The notes under the pieces: generated by a model | What the model was told of the DNA's origin: nothing | Databases searched by the model: none | The model's input: the letters and a program-made list of their open reading frames with translations, nothing else | Part shown: one piece after another, positions 1-10,830 of the stretch | How the letters are laid out: every line of letters starts with the position of its first letter | Numbering within the stretch: position 1 is the first letter of the stretch | Made by a program: the position numbers and the translations under genes | NCBI GenBank assembly: GCA_963995525.1 | Contig: OZ023214.1 | Coordinates: forward strand, 15,095,260-15,159,259 | Length of the DNA: 64,000 nucleotides | Source: Escarpia spicata | Lineage: Eukaryota; Annelida; Polychaeta; Sabellida; Siboglinidae | Direction of reading: 5' to 3'

Positions 1-324
1 CATAAATTTTGTTCGAACACTTTGACATGGGACAAGTTTGTCTCGTGAGTACTAAATGTACTGCTGCTTTAGACAAGATAAAACATCAAATGGGGATGAG
101 TTTTCACACCTATAACTTACATAATATGTTCTTGTAACTTACGTCACGGAGATAAAACGGTAACATGCATTCCCATTTGTGGATAATCTAGTTATGTGTG
201 TAGCTTGGTGTCAGTCTAGCCTTCGTTAAGATTTATAACATGCAGAACATCTATTTGGGGTAAGACCACATTCAGGATCCGTCCGCCGAAAAAGTGCACT
301 TAAAATACCGTTTTCTGTGATATG
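1..324 (+). repeat. Representative 324-bp 'key' monomer (type B tail)
   Basis: This short-class monomer ends 'acttaaaataccgttttctg'; it is 2 bp shorter than type A because of one fewer A in the A tract and one fewer base in 'ccgttttctg'. In the left block this exact variant carries linked markers: 'gggacaagtttg', 'gtactaaatg', 'cttacataat', 'cgtcacggag', 'cttggtgtcag', 'cgttaagatttat' and 'catgcagaacat'. It recurs at 1, 1303, 3581, 5209 and 7475 and so defines the register of the HORs. The copy at 7475 has lost one marker (gtggttaatc instead of gtggataatc). Confidence 0.93.
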
Positions 325-650
325 TATAAATTTAGTTCGAACACTTTGACATGGGACATGTTTGTCTCGTGAGTACTGAATGTACTGCTGCTTTAGACAA
401 GATAAAACATCAAATGGGGATGAGTTATTACACCTATAACTTACGTAATATGTTCTTGTAACTTACGTGATAGAGATAAAACGGTAACATGCATTCCCAT
501 TTGTGGTTAATCTAGTTATGTGTGTAGCTTGATATCAGTCTAGCCTTCGTGAAGATTTGCAACATGCAAAACATATATTTGGGGTTAGACCACATTAAGG
601 ATCCGTCCGCCGAAAAAAGTGCTCTACAAATACCGTTATGCTGTGATATG

Positions 651-976
651 CATAAATTTTGTTCGAACACTTTGACATGGGACATGTTTGTCTCGTGAGT
701 ACTGAATGTACTGCTGTTTTAGACAAGATAAAACATCAAATGGGGATGAGTTATCACACCTATAACTTACGTAATATGTTCTTGTAACTTACGTGACGGA
801 GATAAAACGGTAACATGCATTCCCATTTGTGGTTAATCTAGTTATGTGTGTAGCTTGATATCAGTCTAGCCTTCGTGAAGATTTGTAACATGCAAAACAT
901 CTATTTGGGGTAAGACCACATTAAGGATCCGTCCGCCGAAAAAGGTGCACTACAAATACCGTTATGCTGTGATATG
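651..976 (+). repeat. Representative 326-bp monomer (type A)
   Basis: This is a typical long-class monomer, cut at an arbitrary phase starting 'cataaatttt'. It ends in the type A tail 'actacaaataccgttatgctg'. Internal structure includes a 10-bp direct repeat 'taacttacgt' at 763-772 and 785-794 (22 bp apart) and a second direct repeat 'gtaacatgca' at 810-819 and 885-894 (75 bp apart). There are several short perfect palindromes: gttcgaac (661-668), agtact (698-703), tacgta (768-773), gatatc (857-862), ggatcc (925-930), gtgcac (945-950), and a small inverted repeat cttc-gt-gaag (871-880). A single short A tract follows 'gtccgccg'. The repeats hint that the monomer grew from shorter units, but I find no convincing half-unit (163 bp) homology. 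Confidence 0.95.
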
Positions 977-1302
977 CATAACTTTTGTTCGAACACTTTG
1001 ATATGGGACATGCTTGTCTCGTGAGTACTGAATGTACTGCTGCTTTAGACAAGATAAAACATCAAATGGGGATGAGTTTTCACACCTATAACTTACGTAA
1101 TATGTTCTTGTAACTTACGTGACGGAGATAAAACGGTAACATGCATTCCCATTTGTGGTTAATCTAGTTATGTGTGTAGCTTGATATCAGTCTAGCCTTC
1201 GTGAAGATTTGTAACATGCAAAACATCTATTTGGGGTAAGACCACATTAAGGATCCGTCCGCCGAAAAAAGTGCACTTAAAATACCGTTATGCTGTGATA
1301 TG

Positions 1303-3580
1303 CATAAATTTTGTTCGAACACTTTGACATGGGACAAGTTTGTCTCGTGAGTACTAAATGTACTGCTGCTTTAGACAAGATAAAACATCAAATGGGGATG
1401 AGTTTTCACACCTATAACTTACATAATATGTTCTTGTAACTTACGTCACGGAGATAAAACGGTAACATGCATTCCCATTTGTGGATAATCTAGTTATGTG
1501 TGTAGCTTGGTGTCAGTCTAGCCTTCGTTAAGATTTATAACATGCAGAACATCTATTTGGGGTAAGACCACATTCAGGATCCGTCCGCCGAAAAAGTGCA
1601 CTTAAAATACCGTTTTCTGTGATATGTATAAATTTAGTTCGAACAATTTGACATGGGACATGTTTGTCTCGTGAGTACTGAATGTACTGCTGCTTTAGAC
1701 AAGATAAAACATCAAATGGGGATGAGTTATTACACCTATAACTTACGTAATATGTTCTTGTAACTTACGTGATAGAGATAAAACGGTAACATGCATTCCC
1801 ATTTGTGGTTAATCTAGTTATGTGTGTAGCTTGATATCAGTCTAGCCTTCGTGAAGATTTGCAACATGCAAAACATATATTTGGGGTTAGACCACATTAA
1901 GGATCCGTCCGCCGAAAAAAGTGCTCTACAAATACCGTTATGCTGTGATATGCATAAATTTTGTTCGAACACTTTGACATGGGACATGTTTGTCTCGTGA
2001 GTACTGAATGTACTGCTGCTTTAGACAAGATAAAACATCAAATGGGGATGAGTTTTCACACCTATAACTTACGTAATATGTTCTTGTAACTTACGTGACG
2101 GAGATAAAACGGTAACATGCATTCCCATTTGTGGTTAATCTAGTGATGTGTGTAGCTTGATATCAGTCTAGCCTTCGTGAAGATTTGTAACATGCATAAC
2201 ATATATTTGGGGTAAGACCACATTCAGGATCCGTCCGCCGAAAAAGTGCACTTAAAATACCGTTTTCTGTGATATGTATCAATTTAGTTCGAACACTTTG
2301 ATATGGAACATGTTTGTCTCGTGAGTACTGAATGTACTGCTGCTTTAGACAAGATAAAACATCAAATGGGGATGAGTTTTCACACCTATAACTTACGTAA
2401 TATGTTCTTGTAACTTACGTGACGGAGATAAAACGGTAACATGCATTCCCATTTGTGGTTAATCTAGTTATGTGTGTAGCTTGATATCAGTCTAGCCTTC
2501 GTGAAGATTTGTAACATGCAAAACATCTATTTGGGGTAAGACCACATTAAGGATCCGTCCGCCGAAAAAGGTGCACTACAAATACCGTTATGCTGTGATA
2601 TGCATAACTTTTGTTCGAACACTTTGATATGGGACATGCTTGTCTCGTGAGTACTGAATGTACTGCTGCTTTAGACAAGATAAAACATCAAATGGGGATG
2701 AGTTTTCACACCTATAACTTACGTAATATGTTCTTGTAACTTACGTGACGGAGATAAAACGGTAACATGCATTCCCATTTGTGGTTAATCTAGTTATGTG
2801 TGTAGCTTGATATCAGTCTAGCCTTCGTGAAGATTTGTAACATGCAAAACATCTATTTGGGGTAAGACCACATTAAGGATCCGTCCGCCGAAAAAGGTGC
2901 ACTACAAATACCGTTATGCTGTGATATGCATAACTTTTGTTCGAACACTTTGATATGGGACATGCTTGTCTCGTGAGTACTGAATGTACTGCTGCTTTAG
3001 ACAAGATAAAACATCAAATGGGGATGAGTTTTCACACCTATAACTTACGTAATATGTTCTTGTAACTTACGTGACGGAGATAAAACGGTAACATGCATTC
3101 CCATTTGTGGTTAATCTAGTTATGTGTGTAGCTTGATATCAGTCTAGCCTTCGTGAAGATTTGTAACATGCAAAACATCTATTTGGGGTAAGACCACATT
3201 AAGGATCCGTCCGCCGAAAAAAGTGCACTACAAATACCGTTATGCTGTGATATGCATAACTTTTGTTCGAACACTTTGATATGGGACATGTTTGTCTCGT
3301 GAGTACTGAATGTACTGCTGCTTTAGACAAGATAAATCATCAAATGGGGATGAGTTTTCACACCTATAACTTACGTAATATGTTCTTGTAACTTACGTGA
3401 CGGAGATAAAACGGTAACATGCATTCCCATTTGTGGTTAATCTAGTTATGTGTGTAGCTTGATATCAGTCTAGCCTTCGTGAAGATTTGTAACATGCAAA
3501 ACATCTATTTGGGGTAAGACCACATTAAGGATCCGTCCGCCGAAAAAAGTGCACTTAAAATACCGTTATGCTGTGATATG
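1303..3580 (+). repeat. HOR copy, 7 monomers
   Basis: Monomers at 1303, 1627, 1953, 2277, 2603, 2929 and 3255, with two 324-bp members (1303 and 1953). The units at 2603 and 2929 are near copies of each other, both with 'gatatgggacatgcttg', which suggests a single-monomer duplication inside this copy. Otherwise it matches the copy at 5209 at an offset of 3906 bp. Confidence 0.85.
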
Positions 3581-5208
3581 CATAAATTTTGTTCGAACAC
3601 TTTGACATGGGACAAGTTTGTCTCGTGAGTACTAAATGTACTGCTGCTTTAGACAAGATAAAACATCAAATGGGGATGAGTTTTCACACCTATAACTTAC
3701 ATAATATGTTCTTGTAACTTACGTCACGGAGATAAAACGGTAACATGCATTCCCATTTGTGGATAATCTAGTTATGTGTGTAGCTTGGTGTCAGTCTAGC
3801 CTTCGTTAAGATTTATAACATGCAGAACATCTATTTGGGGTAAGACCACATTCAGGATCCGTCCGCCGAAAAAGTGCACTTAAAATACCGTTTTCTGTGA
3901 TATGTATAAATTTAGTTCGAACACTTTGACATGGGACATGTTTGTCTCGTGAGTACTGAATGTACTGCTGCTTTAGACAAGATAAAACATCAAATGGGGA
4001 TGAGTTATTACACCTATAACTTACGTAATATGTTCTTGTAACTTACGTGATAGAGATAAAACGGTAACATGCATTCCCATTTGTGGTTAATCTAGTTATG
4101 TGTGTAGCTTGATATCAGTCTAGCCTTCGTGAAGATTTGCAACATGCAAAACATATATTTGGGGTTAGACCACATTAAGGATCCGTCCGCCGAAAAAAGT
4201 GCTCTACAAATACCGTTATGCTGTGATATGCATAAATTTTGTTCGAACACTTTGACATGGGACATGTTTGTCTCGTGAGTACTGAATGTACTGCTGTTTT
4301 AGACAAGATAAAACATCAAATGGGGATGAGTTATCACACCTATAACTTACGTAATATGTTCTTGTAACTTACGTGACGGAGATAAAACGGTAACATGCAT
4401 TCCCATTTGTGGTTAATCTAGTTATGTGTGTAGCTTGATATCAGTCTAGCCTTCGTGAAGATTTGTAACATGCAAAACATCTATTTGGGGTAAGACCACA
4501 TTAAGGATCCGTCCGCCGAAAAAGGTGCACTACAAATACCGTTATGCTGTGATATGCATAACTTTTGTTCGAACACTTTGATATGGGACATGCTTGTCTC
4601 GTGAGTACTGAATGTACTGCTGCTTTAGACAAGATAAAACATCAAATGGGGATGAGTTTTCACACCTATAACTTACGTAATATGTTCTTGTAACTTACGT
4701 GACGGAGATAAAACGGTAACATGCATTCCCATTTGTGGTTAATCTAGTTATGTGTGTAGCTTGATATCAGTCTAGCCTTCGTGAAGATTTGTAACATGCA
4801 AAACATCTATTTGGGGTAAGACCACATTAAGGATCCGTCCGCCGAAAAAAGTGCACTACAAATACCGTTATGCTGTGATATGCATAACTTTTGTTCGAAC
4901 ACTTTGATATGGGACATGTTTGTCTCGTGAGTACTGAATGTACTGCTGCTTTAGACAAGATAAATCATCAAATGGGGATGAGTTTTCACACCTATAACTT
5001 ACGTAATATGTTCTTGTAACTTACGTGACGGAGATAAAACGGTAACATGCATTCCCATTTGTGGTTAATCTAGTTATGTGTGTAGCTTGATATCAGTCTA
5101 GCCTTCGTGAAGATTTGTAACATGCAAAACATCTATTTGGGGTAAGACCACATTAAGGATCCGTCCGCCGAAAAAAGTGCACTTAAAATACCGTTATGCT
5201 GTGATATG
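3581..5208 (+). repeat. HOR copy, 5 monomers (1628 bp)
   Basis: Monomers at 3581 (324 bp), 3905, 4231, 4557 and 4883 (326 bp each), total 1628 bp. The same five-monomer length and 324+4x326 composition reappears in the right block at 52-55 kb and 59.8-63 kb with different variants. Confidence 0.85.
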
Positions 5209-6962
5209 CATAAATTTTGTTCGAACACTTTGACATGGGACAAGTTTGTCTCGTGAGTACTAAATGTACTGCTGCTTTAGACAAGATAAAACATCAAATG
5301 GGGATGAGTTTTCACACCTATAACTTACATAATATGTTCTTGTAACTTACGTCACGGAGATAAAACGGTAACATGCATTCCCATTTGTGGATAATCTAGT
5401 TATGTGTGTAGCTTGGTGTCAGTCTAGCCTTCGTTAAGATTTATAACATGCAGAACATCTATTTGGGGTAAGACCACATTCAGGATCCGTCCGCCGAAAA
5501 AGTGCACTTAAAATACCGTTTTCTGTGATATGTATAAATTTAGTTCGAACAATTTGACATGGGACATGTTTGTCTCGTGAGTACTGAATGTACTGCTGCT
5601 TTAGACAAGATAAAACATCAAATGGGGATGAGTTATTACACCTATAACTTACGTAATATGTTCTTGTAACTTACGTGATAGAGATAAAACGGTAACATGC
5701 ATTCCCATTTGTGGTTAATCTAGTTATGTGTGTAGCTTGATATCAGTCTAGCCTTCGTGAAGATTTGCAACATGCAAAACATATATTTGGGGTTAGACCA
5801 CATTAAGGATCCGTCCGCCGAAAAAAGTGCTCTACAAATACCGTTATGCTGTGATATGCATAAATTTTGTTCGAACACTTTGACATGGGACATGTTTGTC
5901 TCGTGAGTACTGAATGTACTGCTGCTTTAGACAAGATAAAACATCAAATGGGGATGAGTTTTCACACCTATAACTTACGTAATATGTTCTTGTAACTTAC
6001 GTGACGGAGATAAAACGGTAACATGCATTCCCATTTGTGGTTAATCTAGTGATGTGTGTAGCTTGATATCAGTCTAGCCTTCGTGAAGATTTGTAACATG
6101 CATAACATATATTTCGGGTAAGACCACATTCAGGATCCGTCCGCCGAAAAAGTGCACTTAAAATACCGTTTTCTGTGATATGTATCAATTTAGTTCGAAC
6201 ACTTTGATATGGAACATGTTTGTCTCGTGAGTACTGAATGTACTGCTGCTTTAGACAAGATAAAACATCAAATGGGGATGAGTTTTCACACCTATAACTT
6301 ACGTAATATGTTCTTGTAACTTACGTGACGGAGATAAAACGGTAACATGCATTCCCATTTGTGGTTAATCTAGTTATGTGTGTAGCTTGATATCAGTCTA
6401 GCCTTCGTGAAGATTTGTAACATGCAAAACATCTATTTGGGGTAAGACCACATTAAGGATCCGTCCGCCGAAAAAGGTGCACTACAAATACCGTTATGCT
6501 GTGATATGCATAACTTTTGTTCGAACACTTTGATATGGGACATGCTTGTCTCGTGAGTACTGAATGTACTGCTGCTTTAGACAAGATAAAACATCAAATG
6601 GGGATGAGTTTTCACACCTATAACTTACGTAATATGTTCTTGTAACTTACGTGACGGAGATAAAACGGTAACATGCATTCCCATTTGTGGTTAATCTAGT
6701 TATGTGTGTAGCTTGATATCAGTCTAGCCTTCGTGAAGATTTGTAACATGCAAAACATCTATTTGGGGTAAGACCACATTAAGGATCCGTCCGCCGAAAA
6801 AATTGCACTACAAATACCGTTATGCTGTGATATGCATAACTTTTGTTCGAACACTTTGATATGGGACATGTTTGTCTCGTGAGTACTGAATGTACTGCTG
6901 CTTTAGACAAGATAAATCATCAAATGGGGATGAGTTTTCACACCTATAACTTACGTAATATG

Positions 6963-6980
6963 TTCTAGTTCTAGTTCTAG
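6963..6980. repeat. (ttctag)3 microsatellite at left insert junction
   Basis: Three perfect copies of ttctag, plus a trailing tt, lie exactly across the left junction. The first 'ttct' belongs to the satellite ('atgttct'), so host and insert share 4 bp of microhomology. On the minus strand this reads as a (ctagaa)n end, compatible with a repetitive 3' tail of a retroposon primed on matching target DNA (inference). Confidence 0.8.
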
Positions 6981-7011
6981 TTGTTTCCAGCACTCGGCAA
7001 CGTTCTATTAA

Positions 7012-7072
7012 CTGACTAGTCTGTATATATTGTGGTTACAGTGATCTTATGAGGTCTCATTCAACTAGTCAG
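7012..7072. repeat. Inverted repeat inside the insert (9-bp arms)
   Basis: ctgactagt at 7012-7020 and actagtcag at 7064-7072 are perfect inverted copies separated by 43 bp. They could form a stem in single-stranded DNA or RNA. The function is unknown. Confidence 0.65.
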
Positions 7073-7115
7073 CCTTTTTCAGAACATTATCGCCAAGCCG
7101 ACCTTTCTATGCTGG

Positions 7116-7157
7116 CACTGAGGGTGGTCACTGCCAGGGTGCTTGTCGTCCTCAGTG
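7116..7157. repeat. Inverted repeat inside the insert (8-bp arms)
   Basis: cactgagg at 7116-7123 pairs with cctcagtg at 7150-7157. A competing nearby pairing exists (tggca at 7113-7117 with tgcca at 7132-7136), and gtccc (7168-7172) can pair with gggac (7183-7187). The middle of the insert is therefore rich in short stems, as in a structured RNA, but this could be chance. Confidence 0.5.
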
Positions 7158-7273
7158 GTTCTTTTACGTCCCAAATTGAGACGGGACCGACATTTACGTG
7201 ATCTCCGAGTCACGAGGGATACACAGTCCCCAATGTTGAGAGCCAGGTTTTTACACCAAATATACCATACCTG

Positions 7274-7284
7274 CCCGGTTCGGG
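7274..7284. other. Hairpin cccg-gtt-cggg at right insert end
   Basis: A perfect 4-bp GC stem with a 3-nt loop ends exactly at the right junction (base 7284). It also contains 'ggttcggga', which partly resembles a pol III B box (GGTTCGANNCC), but the required A is G and no A box is placed properly upstream. A terminal hairpin recalls Helitron 3' ends, yet the CTRR terminus is absent. Confidence 0.5.
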
Positions 7285-7474
7285 ACTTACGTGACGGAGA
7301 TAAAACGGTAACATGCATTCCCATTTGTGGTTAATCTAGTTATGTGTGTAGCTTGATATCAGTCTAGCCTTCGTGAAGATTTGTAACATGCAAAACATCT
7401 ATTTGGGGTAAGACCACATTAAGGATCCGTCCGCCGAAAAAAGTGCACTTAAAATACCGTTATGCTGTGATATG

Positions 7475-8774
7475 CATAAATTTTGTTCGAACACTTTGAC
7501 ATGGGACAAGTTTGTCTCGTGAGTACTAAATGTACTGCTGCTTTAGACAAGATAAAACATCAAATGGGGATGAGTTTTCACACCTATAACTTACATAATA
7601 TGTTCTTGTAACTTACGTCACGGAGATAAAACGGTAACATGCATTCCCATTTGTGGTTAATCTAGTTATGTGTGTAGCTTGGTGTCAGTCTAGCCTTCGT
7701 TAAGATTTATAACATGCAGAACATCTATTTGGGGTAAGACCACATTCAGGATCCGTCCGCCGAAAAAGTGCACTTAAAATACCGTTTTCTGTGATATGTA
7801 TAAATTTAGTTCGAACACTTTGACATGGGACATGTTTGTCTCGTGAGTACTGAATGTACTGCTGCTTTAGACAAGATAAAACATCAAATGGGGATGAGTT
7901 ATTACACCTATAACTTACGTAATATGTTCTTGTAACTTACGTGATAGAGATAAAACGGTAACATGCATTCCCATTTGTGGTTAATCTAGTTATGTGTGTA
8001 GCTTGATATCAGTCTAGCCTTCGTGAAGATTTGCAACATGCAAAACATATATTTGGGGTTAGACCACATTAAGGATCCGTCCGCCGAAAAAAGTGCTCTA
8101 CAAATACCGTTATGCTGTGATATGCATAAATTTTGTTCGAACACTTTGACATGGGACATGTTTGTCTCGTGAGTACTGAATGTACTGCTGCTTTAGACAA
8201 GATAAAACATCAAATGGGGATGAGTTTTCACACCTATAACTTACGTAATATGTTCTTGTAACTTACGTGACGGAGATAAAACGGTAACATGCATTCCCAT
8301 TTGTTGTTAATCTAGTGATGTGTGTAGCTTGATATCAGTCTAGCCTTCGTGAAGATTTGTAACATGCATAACATATATTTGGGGTAAGACCACATTCAGG
8401 ATCCGTCCGCCGAAAAAGTGCACTTAAAATACCGTTTTCTGTGATATGTATCAATTTAGTTCGAACACTTTGATATGGAACATGTTTGTCTCGTGAGTAC
8501 TGAATGTACTGCTGCTTTAGACAAGATAAAACATCAAATGGGGATGAGTTATCACACCTATAACTTACGTAATATGTTCTTGTAACTTACGTGACGGAGA
8601 TAAAACGGTAACATGCATTCCCATTTGTGGTTAATCTAGTTATGTGTGTAGCTTGATATCAATCTAACCTTCGTGAAGATTTGTAACATGCAAAACATCT
8701 ATTTGGGGTAAGACCACATTAAGGATCCGTCCGCCGAAAAAAGTGCACTTAAAATACCGTTATGCTGTGATATG
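7475..8774 (+). repeat. Last left-block HOR copy, 4 monomers
   Basis: Monomers at 7475, 7799, 8125 and 8449, matching 5209-6508 in order and variants ('tctagtgatgtg', 'gatatggaacatg'). The following unit at 8775 belongs to another family, so this copy is cut off by a switch rather than by an array edge. Confidence 0.8.
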
Positions 8775-10830
8775 CATAAATTTTGTTTGAACACTTTGAC
8801 ATGGGACAAGTTTAACTCGTGAGTACTGAATGTACTGCTGCTTTAGACAAGATAAAACATCAAATGGGGATGAGTTTTCACACCTATAACTGACATAATA
8901 TGTTCTTGTAACTTACGTGACGGAGATAAAACGGTAACATGCATTCCTATTTGTGGTTAATCTAGTTATGTGTGTAGCTTGGTGTCAGTCTAGCCTTCGT
9001 GAAGATTTGTAACATGCAGAACATCTATTTGGGGTAAGACCACATTCAGGATCCGTCCGCCGAAAAAGTGCACTTAAAATACCGTTTTCTGTGATATGTA
9101 TAAATTTAGTTCGAACACTTTGACATGGGACATGTTTGTCTCGTGAATACTGAATGTACTGCTGCTTTAGACAAGATAAAACAACAAATGGGGATGAGTT
9201 ATCACACCTATAACTTACGTAATATGTTCTTGTAACTTACGTGACGGAGATAAAACGGTAACATGCAATCCCATTTGTGGTTAATATAGTTATGTGTGTA
9301 GCTTGATATCAGTCTAGCCTTCGTGAAGATTTGTAACATGCAAAACATCTATTTGGGGTAAGACCTCATTAAGGATCCGTCCGCCGAAAAAAGTGCACTA
9401 CAAATACCGTTATGCTGTGATATGCATACATTTTGTTCGAACACTTTGACATGGGACATGTTTGTCTCGTGAGTACTGAATGTACTGCTGCTTTAGACAA
9501 GATAAAACATCAAATGGGGATGAGTTTTCAAACCTATAACTTACGTAATATGTTCTTGTAACTTACGTGACGGAGATAAAACGGTAACATGCATTCCCAT
9601 TTGTGGTTAATCTAGTTATGTGTGTAGCTTGATATCAGTCTCGCCTTCCTGAAGATTTGTAACATGCAAAACATCTATTTGGGGTAAGACCACATTAAGG
9701 ATCCGTCCGCCGAAAAAAGTGCACTACAAATACAGTTATGCTGTGTTATGCATACATTTTGTTCGAACACTTTGACATGGGACATGTTTGTCTCGTGAGT
9801 ACTGAATGTACTGCTGCTTTAGACAAGATAAAACATCAAATGGGGATGAGTTATCACACCTATAACTTACGTAATATGTTCTTGTAACTTACGTGACGGA
9901 GATAAAAAGGTAACATGCATTCCCATTTGTGGTTAAACTAGTTATGTGTGTAGCTTGATATCAGTCTAGCCTTCCTGAAGATTTGTAACATGCAAAACAT
10001 ATATTTGGGGTAAGACCACATCAAGGATCCTCCGCCGAAAAAAGTGCACTACAAATACCGTTATGCTGCGTTATGCATACATTTTGTTCGAACACTTTGA
10101 CATGGGACATGTTTGTCTCGTGAGTACTGAATGTACTGCTGCTTTAGACAAGATAAAACATCAAATCGGGATGAGTTTTCACACGTATAATTTACATAAT
10201 ATGTTCTTGTAACTTACATGACGGAGATAAAACGGTAACATGCATTCCCATTTGTGGTTAATCTAGTTATGTGTGTAGCTTGGTATCAGTCTAGCCTTCG
10301 TGAAGATTTGTGACATGCAGAACATATATTTGGGGTAAGACCACATTCAGGATCCGTCCGCCGAAAAACTGCACTTAAAATACCGTTTTCTGTGATATGT
10401 ATAAATTTAGTTCGAACACTTTGACATGGGACATGTTTGTCTCGTGAGTACTGAATGTACTGCTGCTTTAGACAAGATAAAACATCAAATGGGGATGAGT
10501 TTTCACACCTATAACTTACGTAATATGTTCTTGTAACTTACGTGACGGAGATAAAACGGTAACATGCATTCCCATTTGTGGTTAATCTAGTTATGTGTGT
10601 AGCTTGATATCAGTCTAGCCTTCGTGAAGATTTGTAACATGCATAACATATATTTGGGGTAAGACCACATTCAGGATCCGTCCGCCGAAAAAGTGCACTT
10701 AAAATACCGTTTTCTGTGATATGTATAAATTTAGTTCGAACACTTTGATATGGGACATGTTTGTCTCGTGAGAACTGAATGTACTGCTGCTTTAGACAAG
10801 ATAAAACATCAAATGGGGATGAGTTATCAA
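8775..10830 (+). repeat. Diverged satellite segment after left block
   Basis: Monomers here carry many private substitutions, for example 'ctgacataat' near 8889, 'acaacaaatgg' near 9182 and 'aaaaaggtaac' near 9905. The series 'acaagtttaactcg', 'gcattcctatttg', 'ctcgtgaatactg' is shared in order with segments near 28.3-28.7 kb and 44.6-44.9 kb, so these three places descend from one ancestral block. At 10,025 'ggatcctccgcc' shows a 1-bp deletion, also seen at 29,544, 36,701, 39,954 and (further mutated) 42,229. There are no genes. Confidence 0.8.

Larger units (their letters stand above)
1..1302 (+). repeat. HOR copy, 4 monomers
   Basis: Monomers at 1, 325, 651 and 977 (324+326+326+326 bp). 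The first three match those at 3581, 3905 and 4231 at an offset of 3580 bp. This is a shortened relative of the five-monomer copy at 3581, lacking the 'gataaatcatc' monomer. The window begins exactly at the key monomer in my chosen phase, which is coincidental. Confidence 0.85.
6967..7284. mobile_element. Unrelated 318-bp insert, unidentified, possible short mobile element
   Basis: Satellite sequence stops after 'atatgttct' (ending 6966) and resumes at 'acttacgtgacgg' (from 7285). Relative to an intact monomer, 4 bp (tgta) are missing and 318 bp are added. The insert is visibly more GC-rich than the satellite, matches no other part of the window, and occurs once. Its left end is a hexanucleotide repeat and its right end is a short hairpin. 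I see no clear target-site duplication and no terminal inverted repeats. If read on the minus strand, the terminal hexamer repeat would be a 3' tail, as in some SINEs or truncated LINEs (inference). I could not find convincing pol III A and B boxes or a recognisable protein. Alternatives are filler DNA captured at a repaired break, or a fragment of a larger element. Confidence is high that it is foreign to the satellite and low on its class. Confidence 0.5.
5209..7474 (+). repeat. HOR copy, 6 monomers, interrupted by the insert
   Basis: Monomers at 5209, 5533, 5859, 6183, 6509 and 6835. This copy has one unit fewer than the copy at 1303: the unit corresponding to 2929 is missing. The sixth monomer (6835-7474) is 640 bp long because it carries the 318-bp foreign insert with loss of about 4 bp of satellite. 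The satellite resumes in exact register after the insert. Confidence 0.88.
1..8774 (+). repeat. Left homogeneous higher-order repeat block
   Basis: Five successive HOR copies, each opened by the key 324-bp monomer, fill this block. Corresponding monomers in different copies look nearly identical. Examples of shared private variants are 'ctgctgttttag' near 715 and 4295 (offset 3580), 'gaacaatttg' in the units at 1627 and 5533 (offset 3906), 'gataaatcatc' in the units at 3255, 4883 and 6835, and 'tctagtgatgtg' in the units at 1953, 5859 and 8125. The block ends where the unit at 8775 switches to a different variant family ('gtttgaacac', 'acaagtttaactcg'). Confidence 0.9.

Noticed and set aside
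661..671. 'gttcgaacac' in each monomer as a pol III B box
   Set aside because: It matches the core GTTCGA but misses flanking consensus bases, and no A box lies at suitable spacing. The palindrome itself explains the resemblance.
870..886. CENP-B-box-like motif around 'cttcgtgaag'
   Set aside because: Only the TTCG core fits; the required downstream A and CGGG are absent.
651..976. 326-bp monomer as a fused dimer of 163-bp halves
   Set aside because: Lining up the two halves by eye shows no consistent similarity. Only short direct repeats at 22 and 75 bp spacing are present.
6963..7290. Helitron interpretation of the insert
   Set aside because: The right end has a hairpin, but no CTRR terminus and no insertion between A and T; the left end is a microsatellite.
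6950..7295. 'acttacgt' on both sides of the insert as a target-site duplication
   Set aside because: Both copies already exist in every monomer as an internal direct repeat, and the left one is 15 bp or more away from the junction.
7079..7324. 81-codon minus-strand ORF covering most of the insert
   Set aside because: Its start codon lies in satellite sequence and it has no recognisable domain. One open frame of this length among six in about 320 bp of GC-richer DNA is not strong evidence. A degenerate element remnant cannot be excluded.
7143..7334. 63-codon plus-strand ORF in the insert
   Set aside because: It overlaps the minus-strand ORF, ends in satellite sequence and shows no recognisable protein features.
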